From contig JAHBXR010000001.1 in assembly GCA_019636335.1 (NCBI GenBank), positions 186,001 through 250,000 on the forward strand: a stretch of DNA of 64,000 nucleotides, in the 5' to 3' direction. The DNA comes from Pirellulales bacterium. GTDB taxonomy: Bacteria; Planctomycetota; Planctomycetia; Pirellulales; JAEUIK01. The notes beneath the pieces are model-generated. The model had not been told where the DNA came from and did not search any database. It saw nothing but the letters and a program-made list of their open reading frames with translations. The translations under genes and the position numbers were made by a program. Every line of letters begins with the position of its first letter. Within the stretch, counting starts at the first letter, position 1. This document shows positions 7,212 to 16,200 of this stretch, in pieces.

Positions 7212-7527
7212 GAGTCACCGCGATAAGAACTATGAATTGGTTCACCGCCAAAATACGACCGGATCGTATCGCTCCAGGGTTGTGGCAGCAAGCAACAGGC
7301 CGTCAAACATGACTTCACCGCACTTTCCCTTCGCGCTCTTTGCGCCTTTGCGGTAATCTTTTTTTCCCGCGAAGGCGCGAAGAGCGCGAAGGGGAGAGTC
7401 GACGAACTATTGACTGGATGTCTGCAAGTTTCGATTTGTGTCGACATATTCTAATAGTGGTGGCAGGGACCACGTCTTGCGGTCATCATCATTTGTCCAA
7501 AAATAACGGATTCAGTGAGGACTTGCC
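7212..7527. other. intergenic region with a long hairpin repeat
   Basis: A 316-bp gap between the divergent sheath gene (start 7211) and methyltransferase gene (start 7528). No coding frame is convincing. It holds the 27-bp inverted repeat at 7327-7393, and should also hold the promoters of both neighbours, which I could not locate confidently. Confidence 0.6.
7327..7393. repeat. 27-bp inverted repeat (type D palindrome)
   Basis: Arms 7327-7353 and 7367-7393 are complementary at 25 of 27 positions; the two mismatches are C/T type and allow G-U pairing in RNA. The loop contains a run of seven or more T. The arm reads CCCTTCGCGCTCTT and continues TGCGCC. Confidence 0.85.
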
Positions 7528-9045
7528 GTGAATGAACAGTTGCCGAATCGACCGTTGCGAATCGACTTGCCCGATCAGGTGCGTCGCGTGCGCGAGGCGT
7601 TCCGCGAGGCGGACTTTCGGGGCGAGACGGTGCTCGAACGGCTGGGTAAGCGGGCAATGACTGCCTTCACGCCCCTCGAAGCGGCCGTGGTGCTGCATCG
7701 CACGGCGGAAGGCTCGGCTCTCGATCTGCTGGTACGGCTTTTCGTCGTGGGCGTGCCGGTCGCAGTCGATCGGCTGGAGAAGACGATTCCCACCGTCTCG
7801 CTTGAATCGTGGCAACAGCTTGGTTTGCTTGCGCGGCAAGAGAAAACCGTGTCTGCGGCCGTGCGGATCATGCCCTATCACGAGCTGTTGCTCGTCTGCG
7901 ACGCAGCGCGCCCGAGTGGCTCGCCCGTCGATCCCGAGTATGTCATGGGGGCGGGCACGAGCACGAACACCCTGGCCCAATTGATGCCGCGCCGCGACTG
8001 GCGACAGTCACTCGACCTCGGCACGGGCTGCGGCGTGTTGGCCCTCGTCGCGGCCGGCCACAGCGAACGAACCTGGGCCACCGATCTCAACACCCGAGCG
8101 GTGAACTACGCCGCGTTCAACGCCCTGTTCAACGGCTACGAGCACGTGATCGCGCGAGTGGGCAGCCTCTTCGAGCCGGTCGGAGACGAGCGGTTCGACT
8201 TGATCGTTTCGAATCCTCCCTTCGTGATCTCGCCCGAGAACCGATTCATCTTTCGCGACGGGGGCGAGGTGGGAGACGAGTTGTGTCACCGCATCGTCGG
8301 AGAAGTACCGCGTCATCTGAACGAGGGTGGCTACTGCCTGCTGCTCTGCAATTGGGTACACCCGCGGGGCGAAGATTGGCGGCAACGACTGACCGGTTGG
8401 TTTCGTGGCTCGGAGTGCGACGCGTGGGTCCTGCGTTCCGAGACTTCGGACACGGCCAAGTATGCGGCGCTGTGGCTCTCGCACACCGAGGGGGATGCCG
8501 CGGAAGATGCCGGCTCGCGGTTTCAAAGTTGGCTCGACTATTACGATCGCGCCGGCGTCGAGGCCATCAGCTACGGCATCATGATCGTGCGGCGTCGCAG
8601 CGGCGGCGGAAACTGGATCCGTTTCGACGATGCGCCGGCGCAGTTCGTCGGGCCGTGCGGCGAGGATGTCGAAGCCAGGTTTCGACGCCAGGACTTCCTG
8701 CAGCGTTTTGCCAATCCGGGCGAGCTGCTGCGCGAGCCGCTGCATTTATCTCCTCGCGTGCGTCTCGACCAGGAGTGTCAGCCGGGACAGCAACAACCGT
8801 GGGACGTGTTGCGCGCCCGGCTCCGCATCGATGGGGGAATCGCCTACGCGGGCGAGGTAGACGCCTTCGTGCTGGGCGTGCTGAGCGCCTGTCGTGGAAA
8901 TCGCCCCGTGGGCGAGATCGTGACCGAAGGGGCCCGGGCGATGTCCCTTGCGCCTGCCGAATCGTTGCAGCGTGCGGCGCCGGTCCTCTGGGCCCTGGTC
9001 GAACGGGGGTTTCTGCTTCCCGGCAGCGAAGTCTCGGCCGGGTGA
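7528..9045 (+). CDS. class I SAM-dependent methyltransferase
   Basis: A 505-residue protein with a Rossmann methyltransferase core in the middle: LDLGTGCGVLAL (motif I, ~168-180), ATDLNTRAV (~192) and FDLIVSNPPFVISP (NPPF motif, ~230). The NPPF sequence is typical of enzymes that methylate the amide or amino nitrogen of Gln, Asn or a nucleobase (HemK/PrmC, RsmC type). The N-terminal ~150 residues and the C-terminal ~200 residues are extra domains, matching the longer 'DUF7059/methyltransferase' proteins known from actinobacteria and planctomycetes. The substrate is unknown. It sits between T6SS genes, but nothing shows it belongs to the machine. Confidence 0.85.
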   Translation: MNEQLPNRPLRIDLPDQVRRVREAFREADFRGETVLERLGKRAMTAFTPLEAAVVLHRTAEGSALDLLVRLFVVGVPVAVDRLEKTIPTVSLESWQQLGLLARQEKTVSAAVRIMPYHELLLVCDAARPSGSPVDPEYVMGAGTSTNTLAQLMPRRDWRQSLDLGTGCGVLALVAAGHSERTWATDLNTRAVNYAAFNALFNGYEHVIARVGSLFEPVGDERFDLIVSNPPFVISPENRFIFRDGGEVGDELCHRIVGEVPRHLNEGGYCLLLCNWVHPRGEDWRQRLTGWFRGSECDAWVLRSETSDTAKYAALWLSHTEGDAAEDAGSRFQSWLDYYDRAGVEAISYGIMIVRRRSGGGNWIRFDDAPAQFVGPCGEDVEARFRRQDFLQRFANPGELLREPLHLSPRVRLDQECQPGQQQPWDVLRARLRIDGGIAYAGEVDAFVLGVLSACRGNRPVGEIVTEGARAMSLAPAESLQRAAPVLWALVERGFLLPGSEVSAG

Positions 9046-9085
9046 CGCGGCACGAGCGCGTCGACAGCTCTTGGCTCGAGTGACG

Positions 9086-10738
9086 TTAGCTGCCGCTGCG
9101 CCACATCGAGAAGAGCAGGCCTCCCAGGGCGACGACCATGGCGATATCGAGCGCGACGATAACGTTCGCGATTTGCGAGAAACGCTGCTCCTCGACGATC
9201 GCCGCCTGGGTCCACTCCAGGTCTTCTTGCTGCTCGGTGAGCTTCTCGAAGACGCTGCGAATGAACGCCTGGCGAGCTTCGGTCTCGCCCAGGGCGCCGA
9301 AGTAACAGCCCCCGAACAACAGCGGTTCGACCTGCTGGTCCTCCTGCGCTTCGGGAGCGTAACCCCCTTTGAGGATGCCGGCGATGCGCCCGGCGGCGTC
9401 GCGCCGAATCTTGCACAACAGGGCGTAGAGCTTTGTATTGCCGGGCTTTGTCAGCGAGCCACGCTCGCGAAACAGGTTGTAGACCCAATCCTCGAAGGAA
9501 CCGCAGGCGTGGATGGCCACCGCCTCCATCTGCGTTGCGGTGACCGGGTTCCACAGACCATGTCCCTTGCCGAAACGTTGCGCCCGCGAGCGATCGCGGC
9601 CGATGCGCCGGAGCAACTCGCGGAAGCCACTCTCCTGTTCCATGCCACAGACCAGCGCCGTCGTCGGGCAGCGCAGCTTGAGATCGCGGCGGATGATCCA
9701 GGTGTCACTCTTCACGGCGCGCTGCAATTGAATCGCTTCGCGCGGGCCCCGTTCGATCAAGTCGTAGGGAAGGAGCGTCAGGATGCCATTCAAGGGGCAG
9801 AGTGGCTGGCGCGCACGGCGCAGCAAGCGGCAGACGTATTCCAGCCGCCGACCTTGCAGCACGGCCTCTTCGGGCGAGAGCACGACCGCCTTCTTCTCGA
9901 CCGAGGAACCGAGGACCAGTTCGTCTCCCTCGGGCATGGCGGTGCCGCCGCCAATCACCATCGTGCCCCGAATGTTGCCACCGCCACCTCCCCCGCCGCC
10001 ACGATTGCCGTCGGGGATCACGGTGCTGCGGATATCCTCGGACTCGGGAATCACGGTCTGTCGCAGCGACGATTCCTCGAGTTGTCGGGCCACCCGACGC
10101 GCGGCGCTGTCGGCTTCGTCGAGCGAGGCCTGGCGTCCCAGGGCGGCCAGCTTGCTCAGCGAGCCCGCCTCGGAGCAGAAGATATAGATCGCATCCGGGT
10201 TCGCATAGAAGTGCAGCGCCGCGGGGCCTTGTGGGATATCGCGTACGCGCAAGCTCAACTGCGCCGCCTCGACGAGCAGCTTTTCTTGCAGGTCGTGGGA
10301 GGTGCCCAGCACCAAAAAGACGGGAATCTGCGTGATGTCGAGCCCGTTCTTCTTCAGTTCGCCCAGACCGGCTTTCCAGGCATAGTCGATGTCCGGAAAG
10401 GGAGAAACTTCTCCCTCGAGCCAGAACCGCAAGGCGTAGTAGAGGACGACCGGAATCAGCAGCACCAGGAACAGAATCACCAGCCAGCGCGGCAGGCTGA
10501 ACAAGGTGGGACTGTCCCAGAAGCTCGAGGCGCGCAGGGCCTCGGGCGTGTAGACGTAGTTCACGTACGACGTGATGACCGCCACGAGCAGGAAGATCGC
10601 CACCAGAATCGCCACCCGCATCGGCAGCGAGACCGATAGCAACTTGCGCGGCAATGTGAAGATCTTGTCGGGCGAATAAAACATCGCCCGAATGGGCCAC
10701 GTCAACCACGAGAAGAAGTAGCGGAGATAATAGAACAT
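9086..10738 (-). CDS. tssM: TssM-like inner-membrane T6SS protein, short form with degenerate P-loop
   Basis: A 550-residue protein. Transmembrane helices are visible at ~40-63 (VAILVAIFLLVAVITSYV), ~85-105 (WLVILFLVLLIPVVLYYAL) and ~525-545 (VIVALDIAMVVALGGLLFSMW). Between them is the cytoplasmic NTPase-like domain of TssM/IcmF, with PLNGILTLLPYDL (~290) as the best match. The Walker A site expected after IPVFLVLG is replaced by TSHDLQEKLL, so nucleotide binding is doubtful. The protein stops just after the third helix and lacks the large periplasmic part (family length is usually above 1100). It is followed by tssL and tssK on the same strand. A Gly-rich loop lies near residue 250. Confidence 0.75.
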   Translation of the reverse strand: MFYYLRYFFSWLTWPIRAMFYSPDKIFTLPRKLLSVSLPMRVAILVAIFLLVAVITSYVNYVYTPEALRASSFWDSPTLFSLPRWLVILFLVLLIPVVLYYALRFWLEGEVSPFPDIDYAWKAGLGELKKNGLDITQIPVFLVLGTSHDLQEKLLVEAAQLSLRVRDIPQGPAALHFYANPDAIYIFCSEAGSLSKLAALGRQASLDEADSAARRVARQLEESSLRQTVIPESEDIRSTVIPDGNRGGGGGGGGNIRGTMVIGGGTAMPEGDELVLGSSVEKKAVVLSPEEAVLQGRRLEYVCRLLRRARQPLCPLNGILTLLPYDLIERGPREAIQLQRAVKSDTWIIRRDLKLRCPTTALVCGMEQESGFRELLRRIGRDRSRAQRFGKGHGLWNPVTATQMEAVAIHACGSFEDWVYNLFRERGSLTKPGNTKLYALLCKIRRDAAGRIAGILKGGYAPEAQEDQQVEPLLFGGCYFGALGETEARQAFIRSVFEKLTEQQEDLEWTQAAIVEEQRFSQIANVIVALDIAMVVALGGLLFSMWRSGS

Positions 10739-10805
10739 GGCGTTTCGTCGTCGAGATCAAGAAGGAAGGGGACTGCCCGGGGTAACTCACGCAACGCCGA
10801 GCCCC

Positions 10806-11450
10806 TTAAAAGAATTCGAACATTCGAGCGCACAACATGACCAGGATCGCGGCCAGGATCACCCCGGCCAACGACGACCAGATCAGACGCGATTGGCCTT
10901 CGAGCGGCGGGGCGCCGAGTCCCGCCTCTTCGGTCTCGACGATCTTGGGACGCCCCTGCTGCAAGCGGATCGCCAGGGCCGTCTGCCGAGCCCAGGATTC
11001 CAGATCGGCGGGCAGACCGAGCGACTCCGACAAGTTCGAGGCGATTTCGGGATCGCGATACAGGCCGCGGAAACCGAGTACGACGCACACGTAGTAGACC
11101 TCGAGCGCGTCGCGGTTCGACAGGCCGCTCGCCTCGCGCGCCTTGAGATAAAACTCCTCGTGCGCCAGACGCGTGTTGAACAGCTCGACCTCGAGCACGT
11201 TCTCGTTCCACCACTCGTGGCCATCCCAGGGCGCTTCGAGCATCACCTCGTCGATCCAGGAAATGAGAGCGTACTTGGCAAGCTGCCAGTCGGGGCGGCC
11301 TCCCAGATGCCCTTCGGCCGTGTCGATCCAGCCCCGGATCTTGAGCCGTTCGTTCTGTACCGAGGGATTTTCTCCCTTGCCGATCCGGTCGAGCAGACCG
11401 AGCACGTGCAGGAAGATCGGGTCGACCGCTTTGGCAAATTCCGGCGTCAT
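10806..11450 (-). CDS. tssL: T6SS inner-membrane protein TssL (DotU family)
   Basis: A 214-residue protein of the TssL/DotU family: LLDRIGKGE near the start, LAKYALISWIDEVML (~57-70), the W-W-N-E motif (~79), FYLKAREASG, ALEVYYVCVVLGFRGLYRDP (~105-125), and one C-terminal transmembrane helix (SSLAGVILAAILVMLCARMF, ~188-210), the topology of the family. The ATG at 11450 is preferred; the frame extends upstream to 11537, but that would overlap tssK. TssL forms the membrane complex with TssM and binds the baseplate via TssK. tssK lies 31 bp upstream and the tssM-like gene 67 bp downstream. Confidence 0.93.
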   Translation of the reverse strand: MTPEFAKAVDPIFLHVLGLLDRIGKGENPSVQNERLKIRGWIDTAEGHLGGRPDWQLAKYALISWIDEVMLEAPWDGHEWWNENVLEVELFNTRLAHEEFYLKAREASGLSNRDALEVYYVCVVLGFRGLYRDPEIASNLSESLGLPADLESWARQTALAIRLQQGRPKIVETEEAGLGAPPLEGQSRLIWSSLAGVILAAILVMLCARMFEFF

Positions 11451-11481
11451 TCGTGGGGCGAGCCGTGCAGGCGCGATTCGT

Positions 11482-12948
11482 TTACTGTTGGGTCGGAACG
11501 GCGAACAAGGCGAATTGCAAGACCGCATGCTTCCCATGCGCGGCCACGATCAGCGTCCGCTGGTCCTGCAATTGATCGCGATTCACGATCAGGATGTCCT
11601 TGAGACGCATGGCCAGGGTCTGCGTTTCCTGGACGTCGCGCCAGGCCGCCCCCTGCTTGGCGAGCGAGTAGTAAATCCAGTTCCGCCCCGTCGGCAGCGG
11701 ACGTGGTGGCCGCTCGACCGGCACCAGCGAGACCCCCTGCGAACGGGTCTTGAACAGGATCTCGACCTTGTTGGCGGCGCCGAGCTTCCAGTCCAACTGG
11801 CCCGGCTGGAGCAGCTCGCGGCAGTCTTTCTCGGTCAGATCTCCCTTGGCGACCCCGATGTACCACTGCCAGTCGGAACCGAGCCATTTCTGCTCGAGCG
11901 TGACCTGCATGCCCAGGCCGACGCCGACGAAGAACCGCTGCTCGTACTCGTAATCGCGTACGGTGTTGATCAACGCCTCGATTTTTTGCTTCACATCGAG
12001 AAAGATCGTGCCCAGGTCGTCGTGGTCGTAGCGCAGCAAGGGGGGCGGCTTGCGTTCCTTGGCAAAGACCGAGAGCTGTCCCACGATGCGGCACAATTCG
12101 GTATAGGCCTCGAGCGGATGCACGCCGCGGGCGAAGGCCATCGTGCCCAGCGTGGTGTACGCCGAGTTGAGCTGCGACAGCATGAACAAGCGGTTCAAGT
12201 CGCCGGGCTCCTGGCTTTCGAAGGTGATTCCTCGATTGACCACCTGTTCGCCCAGCACCTCGATCTTTTTGCCGATAATGTCGTAGATGGCGCGGACGAT
12301 ATCGCGCCCCAGCGGTGGCCAGGCGTCGATCGCCAGCACGGGCGGAATATATTGCGGGTCGATGCGGGGCGCCGCTTCTTCCTCGCTCGCCCGTTGAATC
12401 TGCGCGATGGGAATCAACTCGTAACCGCTCAGATCCTGCGTGGACAAGAGCAGCCGCGCGTTCAGCGCGCGCAATTGGATCTCTTGATCGTTGCCCCCTT
12501 GGTTCTCGTCTTGCAGCGAGTGGATCGTCTCGGTGTAGCGGTGCTTGCCTTCGCCCGCCTCGATACCGACATTGACTGCCCCCAGCTTGACCTTGGGAAC
12601 GGCCAGGTAGACGCGGATCGTGGCCTCTTTGGCAAAGGCATCCGACAAGTCGAGCATGGCCGACTTGAGCTGATCGAGCGGATCTCGCAGATCGGCGCGA
12701 TCGGGCTCCTGGCCCGATTCGAGCGAGACGAGCGTGCCGTCGCGAAGCCGCGCCTCGCAGACGTTCAGTTGAAAGTGATAGTTGGCGATCGCGTCGGGAC
12801 TGATCTCGACGTGACGCAGCCCGTAGTTGTACTCGTTGTCCCAGCGTCCCGACGTGGAGAGGGCCTCGTTCCAATGGCGGTCCCAGGCCTGCAAATGGTG
12901 CGGCCTGAGAAACATTCCCTCCGACCAATGAACGGGCAGATTCCGCAT
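11482..12948 (-). CDS. tssK: T6SS baseplate protein TssK
   Basis: A 488-residue protein with the TssK start LPVHWSEGMFLRPHHLQAWD and, further in, YNYGLRHVEI, LNARLLLSTQ, LFMLSQLNSAY and HPLEAYTELCRIVGQLSVF, all typical of the family. The start is placed at 12948 because TssK proteins begin with this W-x-E-G-x-x-L-x-P-x-H-x-Q motif; the frame runs further upstream to 13299, but that stretch has no family similarity. TssK trimers link baseplate wedges to the TssL/TssM membrane complex. It is the first gene of the minus-strand tssK-tssL-tssM run. Confidence 0.95.
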   Translation of the reverse strand: MRNLPVHWSEGMFLRPHHLQAWDRHWNEALSTSGRWDNEYNYGLRHVEISPDAIANYHFQLNVCEARLRDGTLVSLESGQEPDRADLRDPLDQLKSAMLDLSDAFAKEATIRVYLAVPKVKLGAVNVGIEAGEGKHRYTETIHSLQDENQGGNDQEIQLRALNARLLLSTQDLSGYELIPIAQIQRASEEEAAPRIDPQYIPPVLAIDAWPPLGRDIVRAIYDIIGKKIEVLGEQVVNRGITFESQEPGDLNRLFMLSQLNSAYTTLGTMAFARGVHPLEAYTELCRIVGQLSVFAKERKPPPLLRYDHDDLGTIFLDVKQKIEALINTVRDYEYEQRFFVGVGLGMQVTLEQKWLGSDWQWYIGVAKGDLTEKDCRELLQPGQLDWKLGAANKVEILFKTRSQGVSLVPVERPPRPLPTGRNWIYYSLAKQGAAWRDVQETQTLAMRLKDILIVNRDQLQDQRTLIVAAHGKHAVLQFALFAVPTQQ

Positions 12949-13257
12949 GCGGGTCCCTCTCTGGAACGAGTCGTGGCGCATCTTGGCACCAAACCGACAT
13001 GTTACTCTGCGGTGAGGTGGTTTTGCCAGTTCGAGGCTTGTTTCAAGGGCCAGGAAGTGCCGCCATACGCGCGGCGACCCCGGCCGGGGGCGCCGGTTGT
13101 TGGATATGTAGGGAACGTACGGCCGGGGCCTTGGCGGAGACCAGGGAGCGGACACGTGTGACGGAGGGTTGCACGTCGAAACTCCCCTCAGTGTAGAATT
13201 GCCACCTCGGGGGTGAGGGCGAAAACCTTGCCCGCCTAGCAAGAGGGATCGCTCGAC
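12949..13257. promoter_or_regulatory. divergent intergenic region between tssK and the 1631-residue protein gene
   Basis: A 309-bp gap flanked by two divergent starts, so promoters for both transcripts should lie here. A weak candidate for the plus strand is TTGCAC at 13169 and TAGAAT at 13194, but the 19-bp spacing is long. Nothing coding is seen. Confidence 0.35.
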
Positions 13258-16200
13258 ATGGCCAATTCCAACCGTCCTGCCCCGTCGCCCCGTCAACAAC
13301 GATCCTGGCGGGCCGAAGCCGCGCCCCCCATGACCCCCTTCGCGCGACGCTCGCGCCTGGCGTTCATTGTGCTCGCGGTGTGCCTACTGATCGCGGCGAT
13401 GATCTACGCACTCTACGTCCCCTACGAGCCGCAGACGCATCTCGTCTATACGACGCTGGTCGAGCACAAGGAGCTCACGGCCCCCCCCTGGGCCAAGACG
13501 TTTCTCGCCCCCGAAGAAGTCGACACCCTGAAGAAGCAGACGCACGAGCCCCCCGAGGAGCTCAAGATCGAACAGGCCGAGATCGTCTCCGTGCTGGGGT
13601 CTCGCATTCGCGGCCTGGTGCGCGATCCGCAAGATCGACTGCTGACGATGGTGGGTGGGCAAGGGGTCTCACGCGTCGATGCACAAGGTAGCGCGAGCAA
13701 GCCTTACTTGCTGTTGGGTACCTTCGATCCCTCGGACCGAGGCGTGGGCTATCTCGCCGTCGAGTCACTATTGGCTGAGGTCAAAAACTGCCAGGCGAGC
13801 GTCAAGGTGCTGGTGCTCGACGGGGGCAATATCGTGTGCGATCCGCGCATCGGCATGCTCGCCAACGAATTTCCCCGGCTGGTCGAAGCAGCGGTCCGCG
13901 CGACGGGCGATCCTTCGCTGTGGGTGATCCTCTCGAATTGGAACTGGGAGGTCTCGCACCTTTCGTACGAAAAGCAACGCAGCGTCTTCAGCTATTACGT
14001 CAGCCAGGGATTGCAGGGAGCGGCCGATCGCTCGCCGGCAGGGAGCGACGGCGAGCGCGTCGTCGATCTGCGCGAACTGTACGATTACGTCTATTACGGT
14101 GTTACCAACTGGGTCGAGAAGGCGCATGGCGCGAGCTCATCGCAACATCCCGTGATCCTCCGCGGCAACCAGGGGGTGATTCGCCGGCTGGCCGATGTCG
14201 AACCGCTGGCGCTGATCAATTTGCCGCCGGTCGAACCGGCGCCAGCCAGCGAGGAAACGCAGGCCGAAAATTCAGGAACGGCCGCACACCGATCGAACGA
14301 CAAGCAAAGCGCCGTGGTCTTCTTGGCGGCGGGAATGCCGCTGCTTGTCGCGCAGGCCGAAAGTGCCACGTCCCCCGCGGCTGCGACCTCGGAGACAACA
14401 CCGCCAGCGGCCCCCGCCGCGGAAAGCCCTCCCGTCTCGGCCGAAGCGCCTGGTTCGGCGACACCCGCGGCCCCGGCTACGCCCTCCTCTGCGACGCCTC
14501 CAACTGGCGAGACACCCGGCGCTCCGGCCGCACCAGCAAATTCACCGAGTGCCACGCCAGCGCCGCCGACGTCGGAGAACCCGCCCGCGCCGGCCGCAGA
14601 GGCGGCACCAGGTGGGACTGTCACGTCGCCAGCCGCACCGCCGACACCGCGCGATCTAGCGCTGGGCAAGCTGATCGAAGGGTGGACGCTGCGCGATCGT
14701 ATCGAGCGCGAAGCCCGCGCGAATCGGACGCAGGCGAGCGCGCCGGCCGACTTTGCGCCTCACTTGTGGCGCGAACATCAGGAACGACTGCTCCACTACG
14801 AGCGGATGTTCTTGTGTGGCGAAGATGCGGACTACATCGACGAGAAACTGCCCGACAACGTGTTGCTGCTGCGCGACGTGGCCGAGGGAAAGCCGCTCGA
14901 GCCGCGGCATCGGCGCTCGCTGGTGGGGCGATTGGCCGAGCAATGGGAGGCCTACCGTCGGCAGCCGGCCCGGCCGAAGTATCGCGAATTCGTCGTGCAG
15001 GCCTTGAGCGTGCGCGACGATGCCCTGGCACGCGTGCCCTATTTTCTGCGTTGGTATGCCGTGGCCAGTCTCGTTTCGCCAGGCGATGAGCCCCCGTACG
15101 AGACCTTGCGAAGCTGGATCGACAACGTGGCGGCGCTGGCCGAGACGCTCGACGGGCCTCGCCTCGACGCCTCGCGGCGCTACGACGAGACGCAGATCGT
15201 CGAGTTGGTCGAGCGCGTCACCTCGGGCGAAGCGCAGCTTCTGGCGGCCGCCCCGCGCCCCGGCGAACGAACCACGATCTCGGCGGTCGAAAGCTATCTT
15301 TCGACCCCCTTGCCCCGGGCCACCGAGCGCGCGGCGTTGCTCAAGTGGCTCGAGGCGAACGATCGCGAGCAGTTCTACTTCGACGATCTAGCGAAGGATT
15401 TTCCGCGCCGGACCACACGCCTGGACGATCCGATCGGACCGGTCGAAGGGAGCTTCCGCGAGCCCTGGCTCCGCATGCATCGCCTGGCCGAGCTGGAGTT
15501 GGCGGCGGCCGAGCTGGTCGATCCCGGGGCCGACCTGTTTCGTAACGATGAAGAGCTGGTCCGCTCGTTGCGCACCTTGCGTACCGAGGTGGAAGCCACG
15601 TTGTCGGCCGAGCAGAACGACGCCACGGCTGCGCAAGATGCCGAGTGGAGCTATTGCCGGACGGTCGGCGTGGCGTTAGAGAACTTCTATGCCCAACTGG
15701 CCGTGCAGATCGGCAATCTCGAGCGGATCGCGACGCAGCGACGCGAGCAGGAAAATGCTCCGCCAGATCCGCAACTCGTGGCCGGGCTGGAGCGACTCTA
15801 CCAGTTGCTCGACGCGCGCGATGCCGACCTCCCCATCGTAGGATCGCTGGTGCCTTACCTGGCGGCCAATCCGGACGAACGCATCGAGACCGAGGTGACG
15901 TTCGACTTCTCACCCAGCGATCGCTTGATCCTCGACGCGCGGCAGTCGTCGACTCCGCTGCAACTGGTGACGCGCTTGCGCTTGGGGCGCCCCGGCGATG
16001 CCTGGGTCACGCTGAATTACGACGCCCAGCTCCTCGAAATCCGCGACCTCGAAGGGACGGCGCTCGTGAATCCCTCGTCGCGCACCTTGGACGATGTTTC
16101 GCGCCGGCCGCGTAGCTTTTCATTGAATGGCACTCCACCGCTCGAAAAGGTCATGAGCTTCGATGTCAGCGCGCTGGCCGAAGTGCGTCAACGTCTCGAG

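Noticed and set aside
7528-9045. Methyltransferase as a T6SS component
   Set aside because: It only lies between T6SS genes; nothing in its sequence links it to secretion.
11173-13161. 662-residue open frame opposite tssL and tssK
   Set aside because: The minus-strand genes have strong family matches; this frame has none.
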